Shown here one piece after another: positions 8,001 through 16,631 of a DNA stretch of 64,000 nt (its first letter is position 1; each line of letters starts with the position of its first letter). Source of the stretch: Xanthomonas bonasiae (GTDB lineage: Bacteria > Pseudomonadota > Gammaproteobacteria > Xanthomonadales > Xanthomonadaceae); contig NZ_JAFIWB010000013.1 of assembly GCF_017163705.1 (NCBI RefSeq), positions 58,830 to 122,829 on the forward strand. The letters run 5' to 3'. Below the pieces are notes generated by a model. It worked only from the letters and a program-made list of their open reading frames with translations. It had not been told where the DNA came from and made no database searches. The position numbers and the translations under genes were made by a program.

Positions 8001-10037
8001 GACGCCAAGGGCAATGCGCGGGTGCAGCTGCCGGTGCCGGACTTCAACGGCACGCTGCGGGTCTCGGCGCTGGTGTATTCGGACGAGCGCTACGGCAACC
8101 GCGACGTGGAGACGCTGGTGCGCGCGCCGATCGTGGCCGAGGCCAGCATGCCGCGGGTGATGGCGCCGGGCGACCGCAGCACGGTCACCCTGGACGTGCA
8201 GAACTTCACCGGGCAGGCGGGCGAGTTCAAGGTGCAGGTGGACGGCGAAGGCCCGCTGGCGATCGCCGAGAACGCGCGCAGCGCCAAGCTCGGCAAGGAC
8301 GGCAAGGCCACGCTCAGCTTCCCGCTGGTGGCGCAGGAGGGCTATACCGTGGCCAAGGTGCGGGTGCGGGTCGACGGCAACGGCTTCAGCGTCGATCGCC
8401 GCTACGACCTGCCGGTGCGCGCGGCGTGGCCGTCGGTGCTGCGCGCGCAGACCCGCGTGCTGGATCCGCTGGCGCCAGTGACGCTGGGCATGAGCGATGC
8501 CGAAGGCCTGATGGCCGGTTCGGTCAACGCGCGCATGCTGGTCAGCGCGTTGCCGCCGATCCCGTTCGCCAGCGCGCTGCAGGGCGCGCTGAACTACCCG
8601 TACGGTTGCGCCGAGCAGACCACCAGCAAGGGCTATGCCGCGCTGCTGCTCGACGACGCCACCGCCAGGCTGCTCGGCGCCAAGGGCCTGGACGCGGCGA
8701 CCCGCCGCGAGCGCATGGAAGGCGCGTTCGGCCGGCTGGCCTCGATGCAGATCTCCAGCGGCCACTTCTCGATGTGGGGCGACGACGGCTACGTCAATCC
8801 GGGCCTGACCCCGTACATCGCCGAGTTCCTGCTCGACGCCAAGGACGCCGGTTTCGCGGTGCCCGACAACGTGCTGCAGAAGGCCTTGAACCGGCTCAGC
8901 GAGGACCTGCTGTCCGGCGGCAACAACTTCTACGGCCAGGACCGCCGCGAGAACCTGAAGTTCGCCAACCAGGCCTGGTCCGGCTACGTGCTGGCCCGCG
9001 TCAATCGTGCGCCGCTGGGCACGTTGCGTGCGCTGTACGACAACGACCGCGGCAAGGCGCTGACCGGCCTGTCGCTGGTGCACCTGGGCGTGGCGTTGTC
9101 GCTGCAGGGCGACAAGAAGCGCGGCGAAGCGGCGATCGCGGCCGGCTTCGCCAAGGACAGCGGCGACCGCCCGCCTTACTTCGGCGACTACGGCAGCGTG
9201 ATCCGCGACGATGCGCTGATGATCGCGCTGCTGCACGAGCGCGGCCTGGCCAAGCCCGAGTACGACGCGCGCGCGGTGGCGCTGGGCCGCGAGATCGACG
9301 CGCGCCGCCGCAGCGGCTGGCTGTGGCTGAGCACCCAGGAGCAGGTGGCGCTGGCGCGGATGGGCAAGGCCTTGCTGGTCAACCAGAGCAAGCTGGTGTC
9401 CGGGCAGTTGGCGGTCGGCGACAGCAGCGAGGCGATCGGCGCGGCCAAGGCGTTCGGCCGCCAGTTCGGCGAGGCCGAACTGGCGCGCGGGGTCAGCTTC
9501 GTGCCGCAGGGCGAGGCGCCGCTGTACGCCAGCCTGGAAATCGCCGGCATCCCACGCAAGGCGCCGGAGGTGGACGAGAGCACGCTGAAGGTGGAACGCG
9601 AGTGGTACGGCACCGACGGCAAGCCGTGGACGCCGCGGCCGCTGAAGGAAGGCGAGGCGCTGATCGTGCGCGTCACCATCACCTCCAACGTGGGCATGCC
9701 CGACGCGCTGTTGACCGACCTGCTGCCGGCCGGCCTGGAGATCGAGAACTTCAACCTGGGCGACGCCAAGCAGTGGGCCGACGTGGTGGTGGACGGCATT
9801 GAGATCAGCGACCGTTCCAACGCCGCCGACGTCAAGCACGAGGAGTTCCGCGACGACCGCTACGTGGCCGCGCTGAGCCTGGCGCAGGGCGGCAAGGCGC
9901 AGGTGTTCTACCTGGTGCGCGCGGTGACCCCGGGGACCTACACGGTGCCACCGCCGCTGGTCGAGGACATGTACCGTCCCGACCTGCGCGGGGTGGGGCG
10001 CAGCAACCCGGGCACGATCAGCGTCGTGCAGCCCTAG
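5100..10037 (+). CDS. Bacterial alpha-2-macroglobulin lipoprotein (YfhM/ECAM-like)
   Basis: A 1645-residue periplasmic lipoprotein matching the length of E. coli YfhM (about 1650). Such proteins are thought to trap proteases that enter the periplasm. The ATG at 5100 is followed by a signal peptide and lipobox LALGGC with Cys 32. The central body contains repeated MG-type beta domains and the A2M motif region. The thioester motif CAEQ is present (PYGCAEQT, Cys 1170), so this is the thioester-competent type. Long upstream in-frame sequence is rejected because it runs through the REP array. A strong terminator follows. In E. coli the gene stands next to pbpC; here pbpC is 15 kb downstream. Confidence 0.93.
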   Translation: MHTDSKRQWRLLRAGLLSTFLLLGLALALGGCKRNESGQLPDASGEPVKGQKEAMKGFGLVRAYPDQKGDGLSLALEFSRPLVGTQDFDKLLRFEEKVGTDDSAWSLSDDGKTLRYPYVEAAKDYTVLISADLLAADGSRLGKPLKQKVYTGELEPAVGFASQGSVLPARESRGLPVVSLNVPEVDVEFMRVKEGSLPAFFAQYQRGGRRGSWEMDSDYSDHTPISQLAESVYVNRFVLGGDKNERALTYLPIQDIKELQEPGLYFAVMKRPGRFENEYDTAFFTVSDIGLHARAYKDKLFVHTASLQSGEPLKKVELRILDAKGELFLKGETDANGNALLNYTLDAGQVLVARSGTDLSMLPFNQPALDLSEFAVAGRENAWFDVFAWSGRDLYRPGETVRVSALLRDNDGKPVATSGKGAQPVFLRLKQPDGKIFRETRLQPGEQGYFSFEQLIPADAPTGRWQVEFRTDPSSKEAVQGMTLRIEEFLPERMKLDLDSAQKTLKPGEPFKLQATAAYLYGAPADGNRFTAKLAVAVEQHPVESLPGYFFGDSTLQLPREAKDVIDTEFGADGKIAEDLALPDEAKPTSTIAALVSASVYETGGRTVTRTLKRVLWPAPALVGVRPLFDDKDGADANANARFELMRVDAQGKPQPAKGLKVTLVRELRDYHWAFADNRWDYDFTRRFENKQTLTVDAGSGAAKFDFPVEWGEYRVDVFDPSTGLTTRYPFRAGWSWNDENRGLDARPDKVKLALDKTGYKAGDTLKVTLTPPHAGPGVLMVESDKMLYVQDIDVKPGSSFEIPVTKDWERHDVYVTALVFRGGSAPSKITPARAVGVAFVPMERKTRRVAVGLVAPKQMRPEQPLPVTVSVPELAGKQAHVTISAVDVGILNITRFPVPDANAQFFAQRRLGVDAYDIYGRVIESFEGGTGKLRFGGDMALAALPQAKRPTARVQTVDLFSGSVKLDAKGNARVQLPVPDFNGTLRVSALVYSDERYGNRDVETLVRAPIVAEASMPRVMAPGDRSTVTLDVQNFTGQAGEFKVQVDGEGPLAIAENARSAKLGKDGKATLSFPLVAQEGYTVAKVRVRVDGNGFSVDRRYDLPVRAAWPSVLRAQTRVLDPLAPVTLGMSDAEGLMAGSVNARMLVSALPPIPFASALQGALNYPYGCAEQTTSKGYAALLLDDATARLLGAKGLDAATRRERMEGAFGRLASMQISSGHFSMWGDDGYVNPGLTPYIAEFLLDAKDAGFAVPDNVLQKALNRLSEDLLSGGNNFYGQDRRENLKFANQAWSGYVLARVNRAPLGTLRALYDNDRGKALTGLSLVHLGVALSLQGDKKRGEAAIAAGFAKDSGDRPPYFGDYGSVIRDDALMIALLHERGLAKPEYDARAVALGREIDARRRSGWLWLSTQEQVALARMGKALLVNQSKLVSGQLAVGDSSEAIGAAKAFGRQFGEAELARGVSFVPQGEAPLYASLEIAGIPRKAPEVDESTLKVEREWYGTDGKPWTPRPLKEGEALIVRVTITSNVGMPDALLTDLLPAGLEIENFNLGDAKQWADVVVDGIEISDRSNAADVKHEEFRDDRYVAALSLAQGGKAQVFYLVRAVTPGTYTVPPPLVEDMYRPDLRGVGRSNPGTISVVQP

Positions 10038-10089
10038 CGGGCGACGGTCCGGGCACGCGCCAGCGTGCCGGCCGCAGGTAGAACGGAGA

Positions 10090-10124
10090 CGACGATAGGG
10101 CCCTTGCGGCCCTATCGTCGTTTT
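10090..10124 (+). terminator. Rho-independent terminator after alpha-2-macroglobulin
   Basis: An 11-bp perfect stem CGACGATAGGG / CCCTATCGTCG (10090-10100 with 10110-10120), a nine-base loop and TTTT. The stop codon is about 50 bases upstream. Confidence 0.85.
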
Positions 10125-10261
10125 GGGCGGCCGTGAGCCGTGCGCCACCGTCGCGACGCTGCCGTGCCGTGCTGGACAATCGCTAGCGGCGCATTGTGCG
10201 GATGTTTCGTGGCCTTGGTGCTTGCAGTCCCTGCATCCGGCGCCGTCCGCACCTGCCGGCG

Positions 10262-10313
10262 TCTCCCTTCTCCCTGCGGGAGAAGGTGCCCCGAAGGGGC
10301 GGATGAGGGTACG
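10262..10313. repeat. Second palindromic repeat family (GGGAGAAGG type)
   Basis: Two adjacent small hairpins, CTTCTCCC/GGGAGAAG and GCCCC-GAA-GGGGC, followed by GGATGAGGGTACGG. The same element appears twice in 60.3-60.5 kb and once near 61.3 kb. It sits in the 525-base gap before the second TonB receptor, which otherwise holds only the promoter described next. Confidence 0.8.
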
Positions 10314-10476
10314 GCGAAGCCTTGAACGTTCGGCAACACCCGGCGATCGGTTTCACCGTCCCCCTCACTCCCAACCCCTCCGCCGCGCTCTCGACACCCT
10401 GGACTCCATCGCCCGCACCTGGCGCCCGCAGCGGCGGACCTGCAGCCAACCCGCCGCTCTCGCAACTGCCAACCCG

Positions 10477-10511
10477 GTGACATGGGCCTGTCATCGCCCC
10501 CTGGATAAAAT
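10477..10511 (+). promoter_or_regulatory. Candidate Pho-box promoter for the receptor/phosphodiesterase operon
   Basis: Two seven-base half-sites, GTGACAT (10477-10483) and CTGTCAT (10488-10494), are separated by four bases, the spacing of the PhoB Pho box (CTGTCAT-N4-CTGTCAC). The second half-site is a perfect match and the first matches 5 of 7. A -10-like TAAAAT lies at 10506-10511, 11 bases later, the arrangement seen in PhoB-activated promoters where the Pho box replaces the -35. Downstream an AT-rich imperfect palindrome (TAACTACTTTGAAGTTA) precedes the start codon. Confidence 0.5.
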
Positions 10512-10562
10512 TAACTACTTTGAAGTTATTAATTCATTTTGAAATTTTCCAGGGGATACGAG

Positions 10563-13463
10563 ATGACGCGATCGCACCACCGCCACCAGCGCACGCTGCT
10601 GGTGTGCCTGCTTGCCGCCAGTTGCCAGGCCGCCCTCGCGCAGCAGGCCACGAGGCCGTTGCCGCCTTCCGCCGCGGACGGCGACACCACCGATATCGCC
10701 GCCGCTGCGCCGGCCGCCGCATCGCCGCCGGCCGCCGCCGCTGCGGGCGCGGCCAAGACCCTGGACAGCGTGGTCGTCACCGGCGTGCGCAAGGCCAATG
10801 CCGCGGCGATGGAGAGCAAGCGCGCGGCGACCAACATCACCGACGTGGTCAGTTCCACCGACGTGCGCGCGCTGCCGGACACCACCATCGTCGAGGCGCT
10901 GCGCCGCATCCCCGGCCTGTCGGTGCTGCCGGCGACCGACAACGAGCATCCGCGCGACGAGGCCGCTACGCCGGTGCTGCGCGGCCTCGGCCCGTCCTAC
11001 AACAACGTCACCATCGACGGCCTGACCGTGGCCTCGCCGGGCACGCCGAACGGCACGCTCGGCTCGATCACCCGCGGCGTGCGCCTGGACATCCTGCCGG
11101 CGTCGATGGTCAGCGAGCTGCAGGTGGTCAAGACCTTCACTCCCGACCTGGATCCCAACGCCACCGGCGGCGCGATCAACCTGCGCACGCGCAGCGCGTT
11201 CGAGAACGGCGGCAAGCCGTTCTTCACCAGCGAAGCCTCGCTGGGCCATGCCAACGACGTCGGCAAGCCGCGCGACCAGGACGATCCGGGCTACCGCCTC
11301 GGCGCCACCGGCAGCACCACCTTCGGCAGCGACCGGCAATACGGCCTGACCCTGTCGGGCAACTACCAGACGCTGAGCAGCTACACCGAAACCCACATGA
11401 CCACCGACACGGTGCACTACGGGTTCTACGACGGCAACGGCATGCTGCAGAGCGGCAGCAATCTCGGCAACGGCTGGGCGGTGCCGCAGCAGGACAAGTA
11501 CTGGTACGTGATGGACAAGCGCGACCGCTACGGCCTGACCGGCAAGTTCGAGGCGCATCCCAGCGCCGACCTGCAGGCCTACGTCACCGCCGGCTACTAC
11601 TATTTCAAGGACGACATGCAGCGCAACGAGCTGATCATCGATCCGCGCAACCGCAACCGCGTCGCCAACCAGACCGCGACCTCCGGCAGCTATCCGGCCG
11701 GCGACATCGAGGTCGGCTATTCCAACCAGGTCACCACCACCCGCACCAAGCTCGGCCAGGCCGGCATGGAATGGCGGCCGGACGACCACCAGGTGTTCTC
11801 CGCACGCGGTTCGTGGTCGGATGCGACCTACGACGAGCCGATCCAGATGTTCAAGTACGTCACCGGCGCATCGCGCCCGGCGGCGGTTCCGGTCGGCCAG
11901 ACCGGCCCCGGCGTTACCGTCGTTCCCAGCGCCGACTACGCCTTCACCTACGACACCTCGGCGTTGAACCAGCGCTTCCCGGTGGCGCCGCAGGCGTACT
12001 CCAACTACGACAACTACAGCCTGTTGTACTGGCGTCCGGACTACAAGCGCAGCGCGCGCGACCGCATCCTCACCGGACGCCTGGACTACGGCTTCAACCA
12101 GGGCGAGCAGGACCGCGGCCTGGGCTTCGGCGCCGGCGTGTCGTACACCACCGACAAGCCGTCGTTCGACATCTACCGCGACGACTACGAGCCCAACCGC
12201 AGCGCGCCGGCACTGAACATCGCCGACGTGCTGGCGCAGTCCAACGCGCCGCTGCGCTATCTGGGCCTGAACCTGATCACCATCGATCCGGACAAGGCCC
12301 GGCACGTGCTGCAGTCCACGCCGCTGAGCGCGTTCAACAGCACCGACCAGTCGGCCTTCAGCAACCAGGACAACTTCACCCATACCGAAAAGATCTTCGG
12401 CGCCTACGGCCTGGTCAGCTACCGTGCCGAGGCGTTCAACGTGGAAGCAGGCCTGCACTACGACGACACCGACCAGTCCACTGTCGGCCGCCAGCGCCAG
12501 CTGGATACGGCCAGCGGCAAGTACGTCTACGTCGATGCGCCGACCGATTCGCATTACGCCAACCTGTTGCCGTCGGCGATCATGACCTACCATCTCAGCG
12601 AGCGCCTCGACCTGCGCGCCGGCGCCAGCCGCACGCTCGGCCGTCCGCCCTACGACGCCTACGCCGCGCGCACCTCGATCGGTTTCGTCAACAGCACCGA
12701 CGCCGGCAATCCCAACGCGCAGGGCGTGACCGTGACCGTGGGCAATCCGGACATCAAGCCGCGCATCTCGACCAATCTGGATCTGTCGCTGGAATGGCGC
12801 CTGCCCGACGAGGTCGACGGCATGTTGGCTGCGGCGGTATTCGACAAGCGCATCCAGGACGAGATCTTCACCCTGTCGCGCACCGACCAGTTCAGCTACA
12901 ACGGCACCACCTATTCGAACGTGCTGATCAGCACCCCGGCCAATGCGTCAAAGGCGCATATCCGCGGCCTGGAACTGAGCGCGGTGCTCAACACCCTGCT
13001 GCCCGGCGTGCCGGCGCTGTCCGGGCTTGGCGCCAGCGCCAACCTGGCCTTGCTCGACGGCGGCATGGACGTGCCGTACAGCGTCGGCAGCGCGCCGAAC
13101 GTGAGCCAGCGCCAGCGCAGCGTCGATCGCCTGGTCGGCCAGCCCGGCTACACCGCCAACGCCTCGCTGTTCTACAGCGTCGGCGGGCTGGAGCTGCGCG
13201 CGGCCTACAACCGCCAGGGCAAGGCGCTGCGCGCCATCGTCAGCAACATCGACTGGCAGGATCTGTACTGGGCGCCGCGCTCGCAGCTGGACCTGTCGGC
13301 GACCTATGCGGTCAACAAGCAGGTCAGCGTGGTCGGCCAGGTCAGCAACGTCACCCATAGCCGCATCACCAGCGTGACCGGGCCGGGCGAGAACCTGTTG
13401 AAGGACACCTACTCGGTGCCGACCACCTACTGGTTCGGCATCCGCTTCACGCCTTCTCTTTAA
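10563..13463 (+). CDS. TonB-dependent receptor, large Xanthomonas/Caulobacter type
   Basis: A 966-residue outer-membrane receptor. The ATG at 10563 follows AGGGGATACGAG and starts a signal peptide (LLVCLLAASCQAALAQQ). A long Ala/Pro-rich linker precedes the TonB-box-like SVVVTGVRKA, then the plug domain with ALRRIPGLSVLP and LRGLGPSYNNVTIDG, features of the large TonB receptor class expanded in Xanthomonas and Caulobacter. The barrel ends in FGIRFTPSL. The glycerophosphodiester phosphodiesterase gene starts 30 bases after the stop with no terminator, so the two are very likely one operon. With the Pho-box-like promoter this points to uptake of a phosphorus-containing ligand such as a glycerophosphodiester; that is inference. 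Confidence 0.92.
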   Translation: MTRSHHRHQRTLLVCLLAASCQAALAQQATRPLPPSAADGDTTDIAAAAPAAASPPAAAAAGAAKTLDSVVVTGVRKANAAAMESKRAATNITDVVSSTDVRALPDTTIVEALRRIPGLSVLPATDNEHPRDEAATPVLRGLGPSYNNVTIDGLTVASPGTPNGTLGSITRGVRLDILPASMVSELQVVKTFTPDLDPNATGGAINLRTRSAFENGGKPFFTSEASLGHANDVGKPRDQDDPGYRLGATGSTTFGSDRQYGLTLSGNYQTLSSYTETHMTTDTVHYGFYDGNGMLQSGSNLGNGWAVPQQDKYWYVMDKRDRYGLTGKFEAHPSADLQAYVTAGYYYFKDDMQRNELIIDPRNRNRVANQTATSGSYPAGDIEVGYSNQVTTTRTKLGQAGMEWRPDDHQVFSARGSWSDATYDEPIQMFKYVTGASRPAAVPVGQTGPGVTVVPSADYAFTYDTSALNQRFPVAPQAYSNYDNYSLLYWRPDYKRSARDRILTGRLDYGFNQGEQDRGLGFGAGVSYTTDKPSFDIYRDDYEPNRSAPALNIADVLAQSNAPLRYLGLNLITIDPDKARHVLQSTPLSAFNSTDQSAFSNQDNFTHTEKIFGAYGLVSYRAEAFNVEAGLHYDDTDQSTVGRQRQLDTASGKYVYVDAPTDSHYANLLPSAIMTYHLSERLDLRAGASRTLGRPPYDAYAARTSIGFVNSTDAGNPNAQGVTVTVGNPDIKPRISTNLDLSLEWRLPDEVDGMLAAAVFDKRIQDEIFTLSRTDQFSYNGTTYSNVLISTPANASKAHIRGLELSAVLNTLLPGVPALSGLGASANLALLDGGMDVPYSVGSAPNVSQRQRSVDRLVGQPGYTANASLFYSVGGLELRAAYNRQGKALRAIVSNIDWQDLYWAPRSQLDLSATYAVNKQVSVVGQVSNVTHSRITSVTGPGENLLKDTYSVPTTYWFGIRFTPSL

Positions 13464-13493
13464 ACCCTTTCAATCCTTCGGACGCCCATCGCC

Positions 13494-14441
13494 ATGAAAT
13501 CCACTCTGTTGCCGCTCCTGCTGCTGGGCAGCGCGCTGACCGGCCCCGTCGCCGCGGCCCCCGCCGGCAGCGCCGCCAGCCAGGCGCGCCTGGCCGATCC
13601 CGCCGGCGGCATCTTCGTCGTCGCCCATCGCGGTTGCCACAATCCGGCGCCCGCGCACGGCTTCCCCGGCCACGCGCCGGAGAACTCGCTGTCCGGCCTG
13701 GAGCGCTGCGTGGCGATGGGCGTGGACATGCTGGAAACCGACATCCGCCGCGCCGCCGACGGCACCCTGGTGATGTTCCACGACGCCACCGTCGAGCGCA
13801 CCACCGACGGCAGCGGCAAGGTCGCCGAGATGACCTGGGCGCAGCTGTCGCGGCTGCGCCTGCGCGACGACGAGGGCGGCGCCGATGCGCCGCTCACCGA
13901 CCAGCATCCCGTGACCCTGGAGCAGATGCTGGCCGCGGCCAAGGGCCGGATCATGCTCAATCTCGACGTCAAGGCGCCGATCTATGCGGAGGTGGCGGAC
14001 GCGGTGCGGCGTGCGGGCATGCAGCGCCAGGTGGTGCTCAAGACCGAGGCCGGCGTGTACAGCCAGCCGCTGGCGTCGTTGCCGCCGTTCGACCAGATCA
14101 ACTTCACCCCGGTGCTGCTCAACCCGCCGGGCACCGACGACCTGCTGCAGACCGTGCGCACCCAGATCGGCGGCAAGGTCCGTCCGGTCGCGATCGAACT
14201 GCCGCGGATGCGCGCCGAGCAGTTGCCGGCGCTGGCCGCGTTGACCAGGCAGCAGCACGTGCGGCTGCTGGTCAACACGCTGTGGGAAGGGTTCGTCGCC
14301 GGCTACGGTGGCGACGCCGACGCGGTGCGCGATCCGGATGCGGTGTGGGGGCGGCTGTACCGCGACGGGATCGGCGCGTTCCAGACCGACGAGCCGGAAG
14401 CCCTGCTGCGCTACCGCGCTTCGCTCGAAAAAAAGCCCTGA
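13494..14441 (+). CDS. Secreted glycerophosphodiester phosphodiesterase
   Basis: A 315-residue enzyme that hydrolyses glycerophosphodiesters to glycerol 3-phosphate and an alcohol. The signal peptide (MKSTLLPLLLLGS...AAAPAGS) places it in the periplasm. The GDPD catalytic signature is complete: VVAHRGC, PENSLSG, MLETDIRRAADG and MFHDATVERTTDGSG, which supply the His, Glu, Asp and second His of the TIM-barrel active site. It is the second gene of the receptor operon. The next gene has its own candidate sigma-54 promoter. Confidence 0.92.
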   Translation: MKSTLLPLLLLGSALTGPVAAAPAGSAASQARLADPAGGIFVVAHRGCHNPAPAHGFPGHAPENSLSGLERCVAMGVDMLETDIRRAADGTLVMFHDATVERTTDGSGKVAEMTWAQLSRLRLRDDEGGADAPLTDQHPVTLEQMLAAAKGRIMLNLDVKAPIYAEVADAVRRAGMQRQVVLKTEAGVYSQPLASLPPFDQINFTPVLLNPPGTDDLLQTVRTQIGGKVRPVAIELPRMRAEQLPALAALTRQQHVRLLVNTLWEGFVAGYGGDADAVRDPDAVWGRLYRDGIGAFQTDEPEALLRYRASLEKKP

Positions 14442-14486
14442 CCGCGCGCGGTTCGCCGCGCAACTGTCCGTAATCGGTCGCCGATC

Positions 14487-14500
14487 GTCCGCTTGCGGAC
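14487..14500. promoter_or_regulatory. Palindrome, possible enhancer site for the NtrC-like regulator
   Basis: A perfect inverted repeat GTCCGC-TT-GCGGAC lies 65-78 bases upstream of the candidate -24 element. A further half-like TGTCCG is at about 14465 and CGTCCG overlaps the palindrome. This is the usual place for an activator dimer of a sigma-54 system. That it binds the regulator encoded downstream is inference. Confidence 0.35.
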
Positions 14501-14564
14501 GCGGCGGCCGCGCCCGATGCGGGCGCCATGCAGTCGTTTCAATGGGTTATCGCGCTTCGCCGAT

Positions 14565-14580
14565 TGGCATGCGGCCTGCT
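14565..14580 (+). promoter_or_regulatory. Candidate sigma-54 (-24/-12) promoter of the export operon
   Basis: TGGCATG-CGGC-CTGCT matches the sigma-54 consensus TGGCACG-N4-TTGCW at all but two positions and keeps the essential GG-N10-GC spacing. The predicted transcription start is near 14591, one base before the first ATG of the membrane fusion protein, which has no Shine-Dalgarno sequence, so the message could be leaderless. The operon itself encodes an NtrC-type activator. Confidence 0.55.
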
Positions 14581-14591
14581 CTGCAGTAGGC

Positions 14592-15842
14592 ATGGATATC
14601 GCGAAGTCTCCCAACCGTTCGATCTGGCGCCACCGGCGCCGCTGGCTGGCGCTGGCGGTGGCGGCCGTGCTGCTGCTCGGCGTGGTCCTGTTCGGTACGG
14701 GCCGCGCCGCGCCGCAGGTAAGCCGCAGCGAGCTGTGGATCGACGCGGCCACGCGCGGCGAGATGCGCCGCGAGATCCGCGCCAACGGCGTACTGGTGCC
14801 GCGGCAGATCCGCTGGATCACCGCCGGCGCCACCGCCACCGTGCAGCAGCAACTGGTCGATGCCGGCGCGCGGGTGCAGGCGGACACGCTGATCCTGCAA
14901 CTGGCCAATCCCGAACTGGACGCCGGCCTGGACCGCGCCCGCGCCGCACTGGCCGGCGCCGACGCCGACCTGGCCGCGCTGCATGCGGCGCTGGCCTCGC
15001 AACTGCTGGACCAGCAGGCGCTGCAGGCGCAGGCCGCGTCCGATCTGCAGATCGCGCAGATCAAGGCGCAGGCCTACCGGCGCGGCCACGACGGCGGCGC
15101 GATCTCGGCGATCGACCTGACCCAGAGCCAGATCGTCGAGGCGCAGCAGCGCGCCCGCGCCGGCATCGAAACCCAGCGCGTGGCCGCGTTCCGGCAGAAC
15201 ATGGCCGCGCAGCTGCGCGCCGCCCAGGCGCGGCGCGCGCAGGCCGCCAGCGCGCTGGCCATCGCCGCGCAACAGGCCGCCTCGCTGCAGGTGCGCGCCG
15301 GCAGCGACGGCATCCTGCAGCAGGTGGACGTGGAACCCGGCCAGCGCGTCGAGGTCGGTGCCAAGCTGGCGCGGGTCGCGCGCCCGGACGACCTGCTGGC
15401 GCGGCTGCAGGTGGCCGAGGTGCTGGCCAAGGACGTGATCGACGACCAGCCGGTCGCGGTAGACACGCACAACGGCGTGGTGCGCGGGCAGGTGGCGCGG
15501 ATCGATCCGGCGGTGCGCAGCGGCAGCGTGGTGGTCGACGTGCGCCTGGCGCCGCCGCTGCCGCCGGGCGTGCGCCCGGACCTGTCGGTGGACGGGCGCA
15601 TCGTGCTCGGCACCCTGCGCGACGTGGTCAGCATCCCGCGCCCGGCACTGGCCGCCCCGAACACCGCCGGCAGCCTGTTCGTGCTGCGCGACGGCGGCGC
15701 GCGCGCGCAGCGCATCCGCGTGCGCTTCGGCGCCGCCTCCAGCGACCGCATCGAAGTGCGTGCCGGGCTGCGCGCCGGCGAGCAAGTCGTGCTGTCCGAC
15801 ACCAGCCAGTGGAATGCCTACGCCACCCTGCGCTTACGCTAG
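14592..15842 (+). CDS. Membrane fusion (periplasmic adaptor) protein of an ABC exporter
   Basis: A 416-residue HlyD/MacA-type adaptor linking an inner-membrane exporter to the periplasm. One N-terminal transmembrane anchor (WLALAVAAVLLLGVVLFG) is followed by a lipoyl-like half-motif, a long alpha-helical coiled-coil rich in Ala/Gln (about residues 110-240), the second lipoyl half (VRAGSDGILQQVDVEPGQRVEVG) and beta-barrel segments. ATG 14592 is chosen because the anchor follows; it lacks a ribosome-binding site and sits at the predicted sigma-54 start. The ATPase gene begins 18 bases after the stop. Substrate unknown. Confidence 0.85.
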   Translation: MDIAKSPNRSIWRHRRRWLALAVAAVLLLGVVLFGTGRAAPQVSRSELWIDAATRGEMRREIRANGVLVPRQIRWITAGATATVQQQLVDAGARVQADTLILQLANPELDAGLDRARAALAGADADLAALHAALASQLLDQQALQAQAASDLQIAQIKAQAYRRGHDGGAISAIDLTQSQIVEAQQRARAGIETQRVAAFRQNMAAQLRAAQARRAQAASALAIAAQQAASLQVRAGSDGILQQVDVEPGQRVEVGAKLARVARPDDLLARLQVAEVLAKDVIDDQPVAVDTHNGVVRGQVARIDPAVRSGSVVVDVRLAPPLPPGVRPDLSVDGRIVLGTLRDVVSIPRPALAAPNTAGSLFVLRDGGARAQRIRVRFGAASSDRIEVRAGLRAGEQVVLSDTSQWNAYATLRLR

Positions 15843-15860
15843 CGCTCCAGGAGACCCAGA

Positions 15861-16631
15861 ATGACCGCAATTCCCGCACCTTCCACCGAACCGCTGATCC
15901 GCCTGCATGGGCTGGGCAAGGTGTTCCATACCGACGAGGTGGAGACCCACGCGTTGGCCGAGATCGCGCTGGACGTGGCGCGCGGCGATTTCGTCGCCAT
16001 CACCGGGCCGTCCGGCTGCGGCAAATCGACCCTGCTGTCGATCCTCGGCCTGCTCGATGCGCCCAGCGGCGGCACGTACCGGCTCAACGGCCGCAGCGTC
16101 GCGGAGCTGGACGCGGTCGGTCGCGCGCGCATCCGCAACGCCGAGATCGGCTTCATCTTCCAGGCCTTCAACCTGATCGCCGACCTCACCGTGGAAGAGA
16201 ACGTGGCGCTGCCCCTGACCTACCGCGACGGCGCCGAGCGTGGCCGGATCCGCCAGCGCGTGCGCGAAGTGCTGGAGCTGGTCGGCATGCACCATCGCCA
16301 CAAGCACTACCCGGGGCAACTGTCCGGCGGCCAGCAGCAGCGTGTGGCGGTGGCGCGCGCGCTGGCCGGCAACCCGTCGATCCTGCTCGCCGACGAACCC
16401 ACCGGCAATCTCGATACGCGCAACGGCGAAGCGGTGATGCAGCTGCTGGAACAGCTGCACGACAACGGCACCACCTTGTGCATGGTCACCCACGATGCGG
16501 CGTTCGCGCGGCGCGCGCAGCGCATCGTGCACATGCTCGACGGGCGCATCGTCGACGAGGACACCTTCGAGCGCCTGCGCCACGAACAGGACGTGGCGTT
16601 GCCGGCGCGCGCCGCGGAGCAGGCGCGATGA
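15861..16631 (+). CDS. ABC transporter ATP-binding protein, MacB/LolD type
   Basis: A 256-residue ATPase with Walker A GPSGCGKST, signature LSGGQQQR, Walker B ILLADEPTGNLD and the switch His (MVTHD). The spacing and the GFIFQAFNLI Q-loop are typical of the MacB/LolD subfamily that drives mechanotransmission rather than classical transport. A good ribosome-binding site (AGGAGA) precedes the ATG. It overlaps the next gene by four bases (ATGA), so the two are translationally coupled. Confidence 0.92.
   Translation: MTAIPAPSTEPLIRLHGLGKVFHTDEVETHALAEIALDVARGDFVAITGPSGCGKSTLLSILGLLDAPSGGTYRLNGRSVAELDAVGRARIRNAEIGFIFQAFNLIADLTVEENVALPLTYRDGAERGRIRQRVREVLELVGMHHRHKHYPGQLSGGQQQRVAVARALAGNPSILLADEPTGNLDTRNGEAVMQLLEQLHDNGTTLCMVTHDAAFARRAQRIVHMLDGRIVDEDTFERLRHEQDVALPARAAEQAR

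Noticed and set aside
5085..10148. An open frame of about 1690 codons on the minus strand, opposite the alpha-2-macroglobulin gene.
   Set aside because: It is a by-product of high third-position GC in the plus-strand gene. The translation is low-complexity (His, Arg, Ala, Val rich), has no recognisable domain and crosses the REP array boundary of the real gene.
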